From contig NZ_QXTF01000002.1 in the NCBI RefSeq assembly GCF_003583725.1, positions 124,001 to 188,000 on the forward strand: 64,000 bases of DNA, written 5' to 3'. Position 1 is the stretch's first letter. Each line of letters starts with the position of its first letter. The position numbers and the translations under genes are program-made. This stretch comes from Sphingomonas edaphi (GTDB lineage: Bacteria > Pseudomonadota > Alphaproteobacteria > Sphingomonadales > Sphingomonadaceae). Below the pieces are notes generated by a model. That model was not told the DNA's origin and made no database searches. It saw only the letters and a program-made list of their open reading frames with translations. Of the stretch, positions 34,248 through 44,200 are shown piece by piece.

Positions 34248-35212
34248 TGCGCCTTGTCCGCCTGCTGGCCGGCGTGCTGGCCCTGACCCTGGCTCCGGTC
34301 GCCGCAGCGGCGGCCGAGCCGAAGCGAGTGGTGCCGGAAGTCTCCGACGGGCGCATCGTCGACCTTGGTGTGATGACCTCCCGCCATGCTGATCCGCGTC
34401 GTGTCGTCGTCTGGCTGCCGCCTCATTATTCCGCCACGGGCAACCCGTACGCGGTCCTGTACATGCATGACGGGCAAAACCTATTCGACAAGGCCACGGC
34501 CGGATACGGCATGGAATGGCAGGTTGACGAGGTTGCGTCCCGGCTCATGCGCGAGGGCAAGATGCGCCCGGCCATCGTCGTCGGCGTCTGGAACACACCA
34601 AAGCGGCTTCGCGAATATTTGCCTTCGAAGGCCTTTGACCGCCTACCACCGCAGTACATTGACCGGGTGCGCGGGCTCTATGGCGGCGAACCGTTGTCGG
34701 ACGGGTATTTGAAGTTCATTGTCACCGAATTGAAGCCCGCAATCGACCGGCGCTTCAACGTCCTTCGCGATCGCAAAAATACACTGATCATGGGTTCGTC
34801 GATGGGCGCGCTCATCTCGCTATATGCCATCAATCAATATCCGCAGGTCTTCGGCGGGGCAGGGATGGTATCCACGCACTGGCCGCTGTTCCTCGCGGAA
34901 CCGGGCAAGGATCTAACCGACGAGGAAGTGAATGTCGTGGCCTCCTCGTTTGAAGCCTACCTCCGTCCGTCGCTGGCCTCGCCCAAGACGCACCGACTCT
35001 ATTTCGATCACGGCACCGAGACGCTGGACTCGCAATACGCGGTATACCAGCAGCGCATTGACCGCATTGTCGCAGCGAAGGGCTACCGCCAAGGCAGGAA
35101 TTGGGTGACGCGCAACTTCCCGGGCCAGGAGCATAACGAGAAAAGCTGGGCCTCGCGGGTCGAAGTGCCGCTCCAGTTCCTGCTGCCTCCATTCGAGACG
35201 AGGAGCCGGTGA
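34247..35212 (+). CDS. Secreted esterase, alpha/beta hydrolase fold
   Basis: A 321-residue putative esterase (esterase D / enterochelin esterase type) with a signal peptide (MRLVRLLAGVLALTLAPVAAAAA). S185 in MGSSMGAL is the nucleophile, and Asp and His are seen in YFDHGTETLD and GQEHNEKSW. It begins on the last base of the GH97 stop (TGATG). Esterases in sugar-utilisation loci often remove acyl groups from carbohydrate, but no substrate is shown here. The gene is coupled to glk by GTGA. Confidence 0.85.
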   Translation: MRLVRLLAGVLALTLAPVAAAAAEPKRVVPEVSDGRIVDLGVMTSRHADPRRVVVWLPPHYSATGNPYAVLYMHDGQNLFDKATAGYGMEWQVDEVASRLMREGKMRPAIVVGVWNTPKRLREYLPSKAFDRLPPQYIDRVRGLYGGEPLSDGYLKFIVTELKPAIDRRFNVLRDRKNTLIMGSSMGALISLYAINQYPQVFGGAGMVSTHWPLFLAEPGKDLTDEEVNVVASSFEAYLRPSLASPKTHRLYFDHGTETLDSQYAVYQQRIDRIVAAKGYRQGRNWVTRNFPGQEHNEKSWASRVEVPLQFLLPPFETRSR

Positions 35213-36195
35213 CGTTGCGTAGCAGACGAACGATCGCCGTCGCAGATGTCGGCGGGACGCACGCCCGGTTTGCGCTGGCGGAGATAGCGAACGGACAGGT
35301 TCGGTCGCTGGGTGAGCCGGTTACGTTCAGGACCGCCGATCACGCGAGTTTTCAGATTGCGTGGCAAGAGTTCGGGCGCACGATTGGCGGCGCGTTGCCT
35401 GATGCTATCGGCATCGCTTTTGCCGGTCCCGTGGGCGGCGAGGTGTTGAAGCTCACGAACAATCCTTGGGTTATCCGCCCGGCGTTGATGCAGGAGCGGC
35501 TGGGAGTCACCGAATATAAAATCGTCAACGACTTCGGCGCTGTCGCGCATGCCGTCGCACAGCTCGGCGCAGAGTATTTTGATCATGTCTGCGGACCAGA
35601 AGGGCCGATGCCGGCGACCGGCGTTACGACCGTGGTCGGTCCCGGGACCGGGCTTGGCGTTGCACAATTGCTGCGCGCCGACGTCGGTTACCACGTCATC
35701 GAGACTGAAGGGGGCCATGTCGATTTCGCGCCTCTCGACGCGCTAGAAGACAAGATCCTGAACCATCTCCGCCGCTCATTCCGCCGTGTGTCGGTCGAAA
35801 GGATTGCAGCTGGCTCGGGATTGGCGAACATCTACAACGCCATTGCCGCCATCGAGGGCAAGGCTGTCCCCCATCGCGATGACAAGGAGCTCTGGACGGC
35901 CGGATTGGACGGATCGGACCCGCTGGCGACGGCCGCGGTCGACCGGTTTTTCCTTTCGCTTGGTGCCGTCGCTGGGGACCTCGCTCTCGCGCATGGCGCC
36001 AATGCTGTCGTTCTTGCTGGTGGCCTCGGTTATCGGTTGAAAGACCGATTCGAGACTAGCGGCTTTTCCGATCGTTTTATCGCCAAGGGTCGGTTCGAGC
36101 GGCGGATGGAGGCGATTCCGGTCAAGCTGGTCAGCCACCCGCAACCCGGCCTGTTCGGCGCTGCGGCAGCCTTCGCATCGACCTTCACCGGCTAG
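35209..36195 (+). CDS. glk: Glucokinase
   Basis: A 328-residue glucokinase of the bacterial Glk group. ADVGGTHARFALAE is the phosphate motif, NNPWVI and VNDFGAVAHAV (sugar binding and the catalytic Asp), VVGPGTGLG and ETEGGHVDFAPLD follow. It phosphorylates glucose released by the glucosidases so that it can enter the Entner-Doudoroff route. It starts at GTG 35209 (GTGA overlap with the esterase stop). A 14-base perfect palindrome lies over its stop codon (36187-36200). Confidence 0.94.
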   Translation: MTLRSRRTIAVADVGGTHARFALAEIANGQVRSLGEPVTFRTADHASFQIAWQEFGRTIGGALPDAIGIAFAGPVGGEVLKLTNNPWVIRPALMQERLGVTEYKIVNDFGAVAHAVAQLGAEYFDHVCGPEGPMPATGVTTVVGPGTGLGVAQLLRADVGYHVIETEGGHVDFAPLDALEDKILNHLRRSFRRVSVERIAAGSGLANIYNAIAAIEGKAVPHRDDKELWTAGLDGSDPLATAAVDRFFLSLGAVAGDLALAHGANAVVLAGGLGYRLKDRFETSGFSDRFIAKGRFERRMEAIPVKLVSHPQPGLFGAAAAFASTFTG

Positions 36196-36200
36196 CCGGT
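36187..36200. repeat. Palindrome over the glk stop codon
   Basis: ACCGGCTAGCCGGT, a perfect 14-base palindrome containing the glk TAG. It sits in the only real gap (about 24 bases) of the glycosidase series. The stem would have almost no loop; it might lower read-through translation or transcript stability between glk and the amylase gene. Confidence 0.4.
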
Positions 36201-36219
36201 CAACCAATAGGTGTCCAAA

Positions 36220-37584
36220 ATGAAAGCTCTTGTTGCAGTCGCGATGCTGTTGGCGTCAGTTCCGGCCGTCGCTCAGCCGGTTAGTGCGTATGCGCCCGAG
36301 AGCTTCGAAGGGGTCAAGCATCCCGACTGGTCACGCAAGGCGGTCATCTACCAGGTCAACACCCGGCAGTTCACGCCGGAGGGGACATTGAAGGCTGCAA
36401 CGGCGCAGATCCCGCGTCTAAAAGCGATGGGCGTCGATATTCTGTGGCTGATGCCGATTCATCCGATCGGGGAAAAGAACCGTAAGGGCACGCTGGGCAG
36501 CCCTTATTCGGTGCGCGATTATCGGGCGGTCAATCCGGAACTTGGCACGACGGCGGACCTAAAGGCCTTCGTCGACGCGGCGCATGCCAAAGGCATGAAG
36601 GTCATTCTCGACTGGGTCGCGAACCACACTGCCTGGGATCATCCGTGGGTCAAGCAGCACCCAGAATGGTATGAACGCGACTGGAAGGGCGCAAATGTTT
36701 CCACTCCTTGGTGGGACTGGTCCGACATCATCGATCTCGATTATTCACATGCCGGATTGCGGCGGGAAATGGCGCAGTCGATGGCATATTGGGTCCGGGA
36801 CGTCGGCGTCGATGGGTTCCGCGCTGACGTCGCTGGCTATGTCCCGCCCGACTTCTGGACAGACGTCCGCCGCGACCTCGAAGCGATAAAGCCGGTGTGG
36901 ATGCTGGGAGAGTTCAACCACCGAGACCTGCACCTGACCTCGTTCGATTCCAGCTACGGTTGGGCTTGGGCAGAAGCCGTAATGAAAATTGCAAAAGGCG
37001 AGGCCGACACGGGCGCGCTCTACGGTTTCTACAGCGAGAACCAGAGCGCATGGCCGACCGGTGCGCAGCGAATGATTTTCACGTCTAACCACGATGAGAA
37101 TGCCTGGGCAGGGACGGAGTTCGAGCGGTTCGGCCCGGCGCTGGACAATGCCTTCGCTCTGCTGTTCACGTCGGAAGGAATTCCGCTGATCTACAACGGT
37201 CAGGAAGCTGGAAATGGCAAGCGCATAAAATTCTTTGAGCGAGACCCGATAGCTTGGAAAGATCATCCCAATGGCGCGCTGATCCGGGACTGGATCACGT
37301 TCCGGAAGCAGCATCCCGCCCTCGACAACGCCCCTTGGGGCGCTCGCATGGTGCAGGTGAAAAACAGCGACGCGACGAAGGTGTTCAGCTTCGTACGGGC
37401 CAAGGCGGGCGATGCCATCTTCGTTGCGCAAAATTACAGCGCCGAACCGAAGAGCGTTACGCTGGATGAATTGCCGTACGCGGGCGATTGGACCGAAAAG
37501 GGCGGGACGGTGAAAACGCTGGCGAAAGGGAGCCGCCTTGATTTGGCGCCTTGGTCCACGCGCGTCTTTACCCGGCGCTACTGA
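36220..37584 (+). CDS. Secreted GH13 alpha-amylase
   Basis: A 454-residue GH13 enzyme with a signal peptide (MKALVAVAMLLASVPAVAQ). Catalytic residues are D203 in DGFRADVAGY, E231 in MLGEFNH and D292 in TSNHDENAW. The sequence YQVNTRQFTPEGTLKAA and LMPIHPIGEKNRKG point to the family of small alpha-amylases. The ATG at 36220 is chosen because the signal peptide follows at once; a GTG at 36211 is a weaker alternative. It is predicted periplasmic or outer-membrane associated. Confidence 0.9.
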   Translation: MKALVAVAMLLASVPAVAQPVSAYAPESFEGVKHPDWSRKAVIYQVNTRQFTPEGTLKAATAQIPRLKAMGVDILWLMPIHPIGEKNRKGTLGSPYSVRDYRAVNPELGTTADLKAFVDAAHAKGMKVILDWVANHTAWDHPWVKQHPEWYERDWKGANVSTPWWDWSDIIDLDYSHAGLRREMAQSMAYWVRDVGVDGFRADVAGYVPPDFWTDVRRDLEAIKPVWMLGEFNHRDLHLTSFDSSYGWAWAEAVMKIAKGEADTGALYGFYSENQSAWPTGAQRMIFTSNHDENAWAGTEFERFGPALDNAFALLFTSEGIPLIYNGQEAGNGKRIKFFERDPIAWKDHPNGALIRDWITFRKQHPALDNAPWGARMVQVKNSDATKVFSFVRAKAGDAIFVAQNYSAEPKSVTLDELPYAGDWTEKGGTVKTLAKGSRLDLAPWSTRVFTRRY

Positions 37585-37601
37585 CCGCCCATCGTCCGAC
37601 G

Positions 37602-38561
37602 ATGGACAGGTCCAGCATCATCGGTGAGCGGGCGCCTATTTTTTGGGGCGCCTGCCTAGCGATCACCGCCGGCGTTCTTTTGCACCTGCCGATGCTGTCG
37701 ATGGCCCGTCACATGGGGAATCGGCTTGCAGGCATGCCAATGGATGCGGGCATGTGGCTAGGAATGGCGCTCATCATCCTCGGCGTTCCTGCCGCAATTT
37801 ATGGAGCGCTACCTAGGCATCGTGCCCCACACGGATCTCACGCTCAGACCAATTTTGAAGCATCGAATGACACGCCGTTGAACCGGTGGCACGCCATTGT
37901 GCTGGCAATCCTGACGCTGGGCCTGATCATCGACGTTATGAAACCCGCGACGCTTGGGTTCGTCCTGCCGGGCATGCGGGCCGAATACGGGATCAGCAAG
38001 GCGGAGGTCGCGCTGCTGCCTCTGACGGCTCTAATTGGCACGACCGTCGGCTCACTCGTCTGGGGGTGGCTTGCCGACATTTACGGCCGCCGCGTGTCCA
38101 TCCTGCTCTCGACAATCCTGTTCGTGTCTACGTCGATCTGCGGCGCCATGCCGCTATTCGAACTCAACCTGCTCATGTGCTTCCTAATGGGATCTTCAGC
38201 AGGCGGCATGTTGCCTGTCGTTTATACGCTTCTGGCAGAGATCATGCCGCCGAGGCACCGGCCGTGGGTTTTGGTGCTAGTGGGAGGGACTGGCCTGATC
38301 GGGGGCTATCTCGCAGCGAGCGGATCCGCGCATACGTTCGAACCTACGTTCGGCTGGCGAGTGCTGTGGCTCCAAGGCTTTCCAACGGGGCTGCTGCTCC
38401 TTGCGCTTGCCCGCTTCATCCCTGAATCGCCGCGGTTCCTGGCCGAACGCCGCCGAATGGATGAATTGGCGGATATGGAGCGCAAATACGGAATCGTTGC
38501 CCGCCCAAAAGAACCGGTGCCGCCAGATGCAGCCGTCGCGCCGAGAGGCATGGTAAGTTGA
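37602..38561 (+). CDS. MFS transporter, N-terminal half (split gene)
   Basis: A 319-residue N-terminal half of a major facilitator of the metabolite:proton symporter type. Two extra N-terminal membrane segments (about residues 12-70) precede six MFS segments, with the signature GWLADIYGRRVS and RHRPWVLVLVGG. It then reaches the central loop FIPESPRFLAERRRMDELADMERKYG and stops at a TGA soon after. Complete relatives as I know them continue into six more segments; here these lie in the next, +1-shifted frame. Either two separate subunits are made or a one-base change disrupts the gene. Confidence 0.75.
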   Translation: MDRSSIIGERAPIFWGACLAITAGVLLHLPMLSMARHMGNRLAGMPMDAGMWLGMALIILGVPAAIYGALPRHRAPHGSHAQTNFEASNDTPLNRWHAIVLAILTLGLIIDVMKPATLGFVLPGMRAEYGISKAEVALLPLTALIGTTVGSLVWGWLADIYGRRVSILLSTILFVSTSICGAMPLFELNLLMCFLMGSSAGGMLPVVYTLLAEIMPPRHRPWVLVLVGGTGLIGGYLAASGSAHTFEPTFGWRVLWLQGFPTGLLLLALARFIPESPRFLAERRRMDELADMERKYGIVARPKEPVPPDAAVAPRGMVS

Positions 38562-39139
38562 CCATCGCGCTGGTCATTACAGCGCTGGCGTGGAGCTTCA
38601 TCAACTTCGGTCTATTGCTTTGGTTGCCGACCGACCTCGAGGCACGAGGTTACAGCTCCTCGCTGGCGAGCGGGATTATAGCCAGTTCGGCGCTTGTCGC
38701 CCTCCCCACGATTGTGATCGTTGCCTGGACTTACAGCCAGTTCAGTAGCAAGTGGACCTTGGTCGGGACGATCATCCTATCTCTGTTTGGGCTCGTCGGG
38801 GCAGCGTTGCCGCCTGACGTGCTGGCTTGGCCACCAATGTTGATTGCCGTGATCGCCCTGCTGATCGTCGGGACCAATGGAATGATCGCAGTGCTGTTGC
38901 CGTATTGCGCCGAAAATTACCCGCTCGGCGTTCGCGGACGCGCCACCGGTCTAATTGCCGGGGCGAGCAAGTTCGGCGGAGTCACCGTTCAAGCTTTCGC
39001 GTTAGGCGGCTTCATCCCCACGCTTGGCGGTGCCGCGCTGGCGCTCCTCGCGCCAACGCTTTTGTCCGCAGGCCTGACGTCCTGGGCCGGTCGTGAGACG
39101 AAGGGCCGCAGCCTGCGGGAATTGGAGAGCGGGACCTAG
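38558..39139 (+). CDS. MFS transporter, C-terminal half (split gene)
   Basis: A 193-residue frame carrying the six C-terminal segments of the same transporter (LVITALAWSFINFGLLLWLP, SALVALPTIVIVAWTYS, ENYPLGVRGRATGLIAGASK and LGGFIPTLGG). The first possible codon is a TTG at 38558 that overlaps the stop of the first half (TTGA), so translational coupling or a frameshift is possible. No signal peptide is needed. The gene ends 6 bases before the convergent kinase gene ends. Confidence 0.7.
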   Translation: MTIALVITALAWSFINFGLLLWLPTDLEARGYSSSLASGIIASSALVALPTIVIVAWTYSQFSSKWTLVGTIILSLFGLVGAALPPDVLAWPPMLIAVIALLIVGTNGMIAVLLPYCAENYPLGVRGRATGLIAGASKFGGVTVQAFALGGFIPTLGGAALALLAPTLLSAGLTSWAGRETKGRSLRELESGT

Positions 39140-39145
39140 TGCCTT

Positions 39146-41203
39146 CTACTGCTTCGCGACGCATCGGGCAGGATGGGCCGCAAGATCGGCCAGCTCCAGC
39201 GCATGCGCAATCGCGCGCTTCAATTGGGGCAGGGTGATCGGTTTGCGGACAACTTGGAACTGCCCTTTAAGTTCGTCTAGCGCATCGCCGTCGGCATAGC
39301 CTGTCATGAGGATGGCACCGACGCCAGGCCAGCGTTCTTTGATCGCGGAAATAGTATCGAGGCCGTTCATTCCGGGCATAGCAAAGTCTGTCAGCAATAT
39401 CTCAAGCGGTTTGGCGCCCTCGTTGACATAGCGGACCGCCGCGGTGCCGCTATCGACGTCGACAACCTTTAGGCCGATGTCGCGAAGCTGCTCACCAATG
39501 ACGGTTCGCACAGACGCGTCGTCGTCGACCAAAAGGATGCTGCGCCCGCTGATGTCCACTTCATCTTCGTCTGAGACGATTGTCTGCACAGGCGGCTTGT
39601 CGGTTGAGGGCACGTATATGTCGATCGTCGTGCCCCTGCCACTATCGCTGTAAATTTCGAACTTGCCGCCAGATTGCTGCACGAAGCCGGCCACCATGGA
39701 GAGGCCGAGCCCCGTTCCTTTCCCTGATTCCTTGGTCGTAAAAAACGGTTCGGTCACCCGATCGATGATTTCGGCGGGAATGCCAGAACCCTCGTCACTC
39801 ACCGTAATCTGAACGAACTTGGCTGGATCTTGGGAGCCGGGAATGGTCGACACGTTGAACCCGACCCGAATGGTGCCGCCGTCCGGCATGGCATCGCGGG
39901 CGTTGATGATCAGGTTAACCAGCGCGAGTTCAAGTTGGGACCGATCGACGAAAACATAGGCGTCGATTTCCGGGCACTGCCATTCGATCTGGATTCGACC
40001 GCCAAGTGTCGGTGCGACGAGTCCGGCCACCGACTGGCAAAGCTGGCGAGGATCGACGCTGACCGGCGTCAGGTCCTGCTTGCGTGCGAACGCCATCATT
40101 CGCCGGACCAATTCGGCACCTTGCTCCGCCGCGTGGCGCATCTGGTCCACGATCAGCTTGTCGCGGTCGGTCATTTCGACGCGGCGCTGGAGGAGGTGGA
40201 GACCGCCCAGAACCGACGCCAGCAGGTTGTTAAAGTCGTGCGCTACTCCGCCGGTCAACTGGCCGATCGCGTCCATCTTCTGCGCCTGGAGCAGCTGGGT
40301 CTCCAATTCCTTGCGTTCGCTGATGTCAAAAAAGGACCCGGCGAATTCAACGGCGCTTCCGTCGCGTGCGCGAAGAAGTACAGCCTGGTCGTGAAGGTGG
40401 CGATATGCGCCGTCAGCGCCCTTCCAGCGATAATGGACCGACCAGCCCTCACGCTCCAGCCGGTTGTTCATCGCGGCGATTACCCGTTCTCGATCGTCGG
40501 GGTGAATCCGGCTTTCCCAAAAATCGTCGCCCTGCTCAACATCGCCCATTTCGTAACCGGTCACGGCCGCCAGGTTGGCGCTAACGAATGAGGGCTTCCT
40601 CCGGCCCCGCTCCACGGGCTCCAGGTAGAGGACCAACGGGAGAGATGCGACGATGGCAGCCTGGCGCTGTTCGGCTAGCCGAAGTTCGCGCTCGGCGATG
40701 AGTTTCTCCGTATTGGCTTTGAAGTTCTGGTCGAGCAACGCCTTCTCGCGTCGGCTCTTCTCATCGATTTCCGCCCGCATATTGAATAGGTCGACGAACA
40801 CGCTGACCTTCGATTTCAGGATCAACGCGTCGACCGGCTTGAAGACGTAGTCTACGGCGCCCATCGCGTAACCGCGCATAAGATGCTCGGTTTCCTTATT
40901 GACCGCGGAAAGGAAGATGATGGGAATCCTGGCGGTCTGCTGACGCTCGCGAATGAATTGCGCTGTCTCGTAGCCGTCCATGCCTGGCATGAAGACGTCC
41001 AGCAGGATAACTGCGAATTCGCCGTGCAACAGGTGGCGCAACGCCTCGCGGCCTGAGGTCGCGGTGACGACATCGGCGAGATCGTCCAGCACTTCGGTTA
41101 GCGCCAGCAGGTTCCGCTCGTCGTCGTCCACGAGCAGGATCCGTGCTCGTCCCATACGGTCCGTCACGGCGAGGTCATCTACTTCGGGCTTGGCTTTGGA
41201 CAC
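39146..41203 (-). CDS. Soluble hybrid kinase REC-PAS-HisKA-HATPase-REC
   Basis: A 685-residue cytoplasmic signalling protein. The N-terminal receiver has acceptor D69 in VILLDVFMPGMDG. A short coiled coil is followed by a PAS domain (about 185-300, WESRIHPDDRERV) and a HisKA domain with GGVAHDFNNLL. The ATPase shows NLIINARDAM and GKGTGLGLSM, and a C-terminal receiver contains ILLTDFAMPGMNG. Start GTG at 41203, 3 bases after the poly-HAMP kinase stop, so both are one operon and a phosphorelay between them is likely. No membrane segments are present. Confidence 0.9.
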   Translation of the reverse strand: MSKAKPEVDDLAVTDRMGRARILLVDDDERNLLALTEVLDDLADVVTATSGREALRHLLHGEFAVILLDVFMPGMDGYETAQFIRERQQTARIPIIFLSAVNKETEHLMRGYAMGAVDYVFKPVDALILKSKVSVFVDLFNMRAEIDEKSRREKALLDQNFKANTEKLIAERELRLAEQRQAAIVASLPLVLYLEPVERGRRKPSFVSANLAAVTGYEMGDVEQGDDFWESRIHPDDRERVIAAMNNRLEREGWSVHYRWKGADGAYRHLHDQAVLLRARDGSAVEFAGSFFDISERKELETQLLQAQKMDAIGQLTGGVAHDFNNLLASVLGGLHLLQRRVEMTDRDKLIVDQMRHAAEQGAELVRRMMAFARKQDLTPVSVDPRQLCQSVAGLVAPTLGGRIQIEWQCPEIDAYVFVDRSQLELALVNLIINARDAMPDGGTIRVGFNVSTIPGSQDPAKFVQITVSDEGSGIPAEIIDRVTEPFFTTKESGKGTGLGLSMVAGFVQQSGGKFEIYSDSGRGTTIDIYVPSTDKPPVQTIVSDEDEVDISGRSILLVDDDASVRTVIGEQLRDIGLKVVDVDSGTAAVRYVNEGAKPLEILLTDFAMPGMNGLDTISAIKERWPGVGAILMTGYADGDALDELKGQFQVVRKPITLPQLKRAIAHALELADLAAHPARCVAKQ

Positions 41204-41206
41204 GCG

Positions 41207-44200
41207 TCAGGCTGCCTTGCTGACGCGTTTTGACTTGCCGCCACGCTTCCCGGTCTTCGCACGTCCGATCCACACGCGCATAAGAGCGAGCAGCAGATCA
41301 ATGTCGACCGGCTTGGCAATATAGTCGGAAGCGCCTGCGTCGAGGCATTTCTGCCGGTCGTCCTTCATCGCCTTGGCCGTAACCGCGATTAGCGGGATGT
41401 TGGCGATCTCGGGTTTGGAGCGTATTCGGCGCATTGTCTCGTAGCCGTCCATTTCAGGCATCATGATGTCGACCAGTGCGACATCCACGTCGGGCACGGT
41501 TTCCAATATAGAAATGCCTGCCGCACCGCGTTCTGCGTGCAGGACCTTCACGTCATGCGCCTCCAGAACACTCGTCAGCGAATAGATGTTACGAATGTCG
41601 TCATCGATGATGAGGATTCGAGTCCCTGCGAGCTCAGGGATTTGCTGCAATTTGGCGGTGGCTGCGCGCTTCGGTGAAGCCTTCTTCCGGCCTTTGGCAG
41701 CGCCGGCCGCGATGTCGGCGAACAGCTTGGCCAACTTTTCCTGCGCGGCGGGCTTTTCGATCACGCCGGCGGCGCCGATCGTGAGCGCGTGCGCCGCCTG
41801 TTCAGCGCCCGATATGACGTAGACCGGAATATCTGCCGTGTCGGGGTCGTGGCGCAGCAGGTCGAGCAGCACGAAGCCATCAATATCGGAGAGGCCAAGG
41901 TCCAGCGTCACCGCGCTGGGCCGCATTTTGCGTACCATGCTGACCGTGCCCGATCCTGCGGACGAAATGACGCCCTTAAGGCCCGCATCATGCCCGAGTT
42001 CGAGCAAGATCGTCGCAAAGGTGGGATCGTCCTCTACGATCAGAATGAACGGCTCATCCTTGATGTCCGCGCGGTCATCGGCGGGTGCGAAGCTAACTAG
42101 CGCGCGCTGCTCTCCCTCGACCATGTCGGCGGTGGACGATGCCGGCAGGGCCAAAGTCGCGACCGCAGGCGATTCGATCGGGATGTAGAGCGTGAACGTC
42201 GATCCCTTCCCAGGAACCGAGCTCACCTGGAGTTCTCCTCCAAGCAATCGAGCAATTTCCCGGCTGATCGACAGCCCGAGACCGGTGCCGCCATATTTAC
42301 GGCTGGTTGTTCCATCGGCCTGCTGGAAAGCCTCGAAGATCAGCTTCTGCTTGTCTTCGGGAATGCCGATGCCGGTATCGGTGACGGAGATAGAGATCGC
42401 GCTTTCCGCGTCGCGGAGAACAGGGTGGCTCTTGCTCCAGCCGCTGGACGCGGCCTTGACCTCGACGGTGACATTGCCGTGCGAGGTAAATTTGAACGCG
42501 TTGGACAGCAGGTTGAGAACGATCTGCTGCAGCCGCTTCTCGTCGGTGCGCACGGTTGCCGGCAGACTGCTGGCGAACTCGACGTCGAACTCCAGGCCCT
42601 TTTCTGACGCCAACTGGCGGAAGGTCCGCTCGACGTGCTGCTTCAGCGCGGCGAGCGGCATGTCCCCGATCTCGATCGAAACAGTTCCGGATTCGATCTT
42701 CGATAGGTCGAGGATGTCGTTGATGAGGTTGAGGAGGTCCGTGCCGGCGGAATGGATCGTCCGCGCGAACTCCATCTGTTTGGCATTGAGGTTACCCTGC
42801 TGGTTGTCTGCCAGAAGTTTGGATAGGATCAGCAGTGAATTGAGCGGGGTGCGAAGCTCGTGGCTCATATTCGCCAAGAATTCCGATTTATACTTCGAGG
42901 TCAGGGCGAGCTGTTCGGCCTTTTCCTCGACGGCGCGGCGCGCCATGTCGATTTCGAAGTTCTTCGCTTCGACCTGGCGCTTCTCATTCTCCAGCAGTTG
43001 CGCCTTTTCCTGCAGTTCCTCGTTCGTGTTGTGTAGTTCTTCCTGCTTAGTCGTTAGTTCAGTCTGGCGCGCCTGGAGTTCCTGCGTCAGTAGCTGCGAT
43101 TCCTTCAGCAATTCCTCGGTCCGCATGGTGGCGGCGATCGTGTTTAACACGATGCCTACCGTTTCCATGAGCTGTGCGAGGAAGCTGTTGTGCGTTTCGT
43201 TAAATTCTTCAAATGACGCCAGCTCGATGACCGCCTTTACTTCGTCTTCGAAAAGCGCGGGAAGGATGTTGACGTTGGCGGGGGAGGCGGTGCCGAGGCC
43301 CGACCCAATCTTAATGAAATCGCCCGGGACTTTGTTGAGCTGCATCGCCCGTTTGTTCGCCGCGGCCTGGCCGATCAGTCCCTCGCGCAATTCGAAGCTG
43401 TTTTTGAGCTCTTGCCGGTTCTCCGCTCCATAGCTTGCAACCAGGTCCAGCTTCGTCGCGCCCTCGTCTTGGTTGGCGATGTAAAACACTCCGTACTGCG
43501 CGTTCACGAGCGGCGCGAGTTCCGACATGATCAGGTTGGAAATAGTCGCGAGGTCGCGCTCGCCTTGGAGCATTCGGCTGAACCGGGCGAGATTGGTCTT
43601 GAGCCAGTCCTGCTCGGCGTTCTTCAACGTCTGGTCCTTCAGGTTGAGGATCATCTCGTTGATGTTGTCCTTCAGCGCGGCCATCTCGCCTGATGCTTCC
43701 ACCGCGATCGACCGGGTGAGGTCGCCCTTGGTCACCGCGGTCGCGACTTCAGCGATCGAGCGAACCTGGTTTGTCAGGTTCGTCGCCATCGCATTCACGT
43801 TGTCGGTAAGGTCGCGCCACAGGCCGGCTGCGCCCGGAACCCGCGCCTGCCCGCCGAGGCGTCCCTCGACGCCCACTTCGCGCGCCATGTTGGTTACCTG
43901 GTCACCGAACGTCGACAGCGTCTCGATCATCCCGTTGATCGTTTCGGCCAGCGCCGCGATTTCACCCTTCGCGTCAAATGTCAGCTTCCGCTTCAAATTG
44001 CCCTGCGCCACGGCTGTCACGACGTCGGCGATGCCGCGCACCTGGTTTGTCAGGTTGGTGGCCATGAAATTGACGTTGTCGGTAAGGTCTTTCCAGGTAC
44101 CGGCGACGCCTGGGACGTGCGCTTGCCCACCCAGCTTGCCTTCGGTGCCCACTTCGCGCGCCACGCGGGTCACTTCCGACGCAAACCCGTTGAGCTGGTC

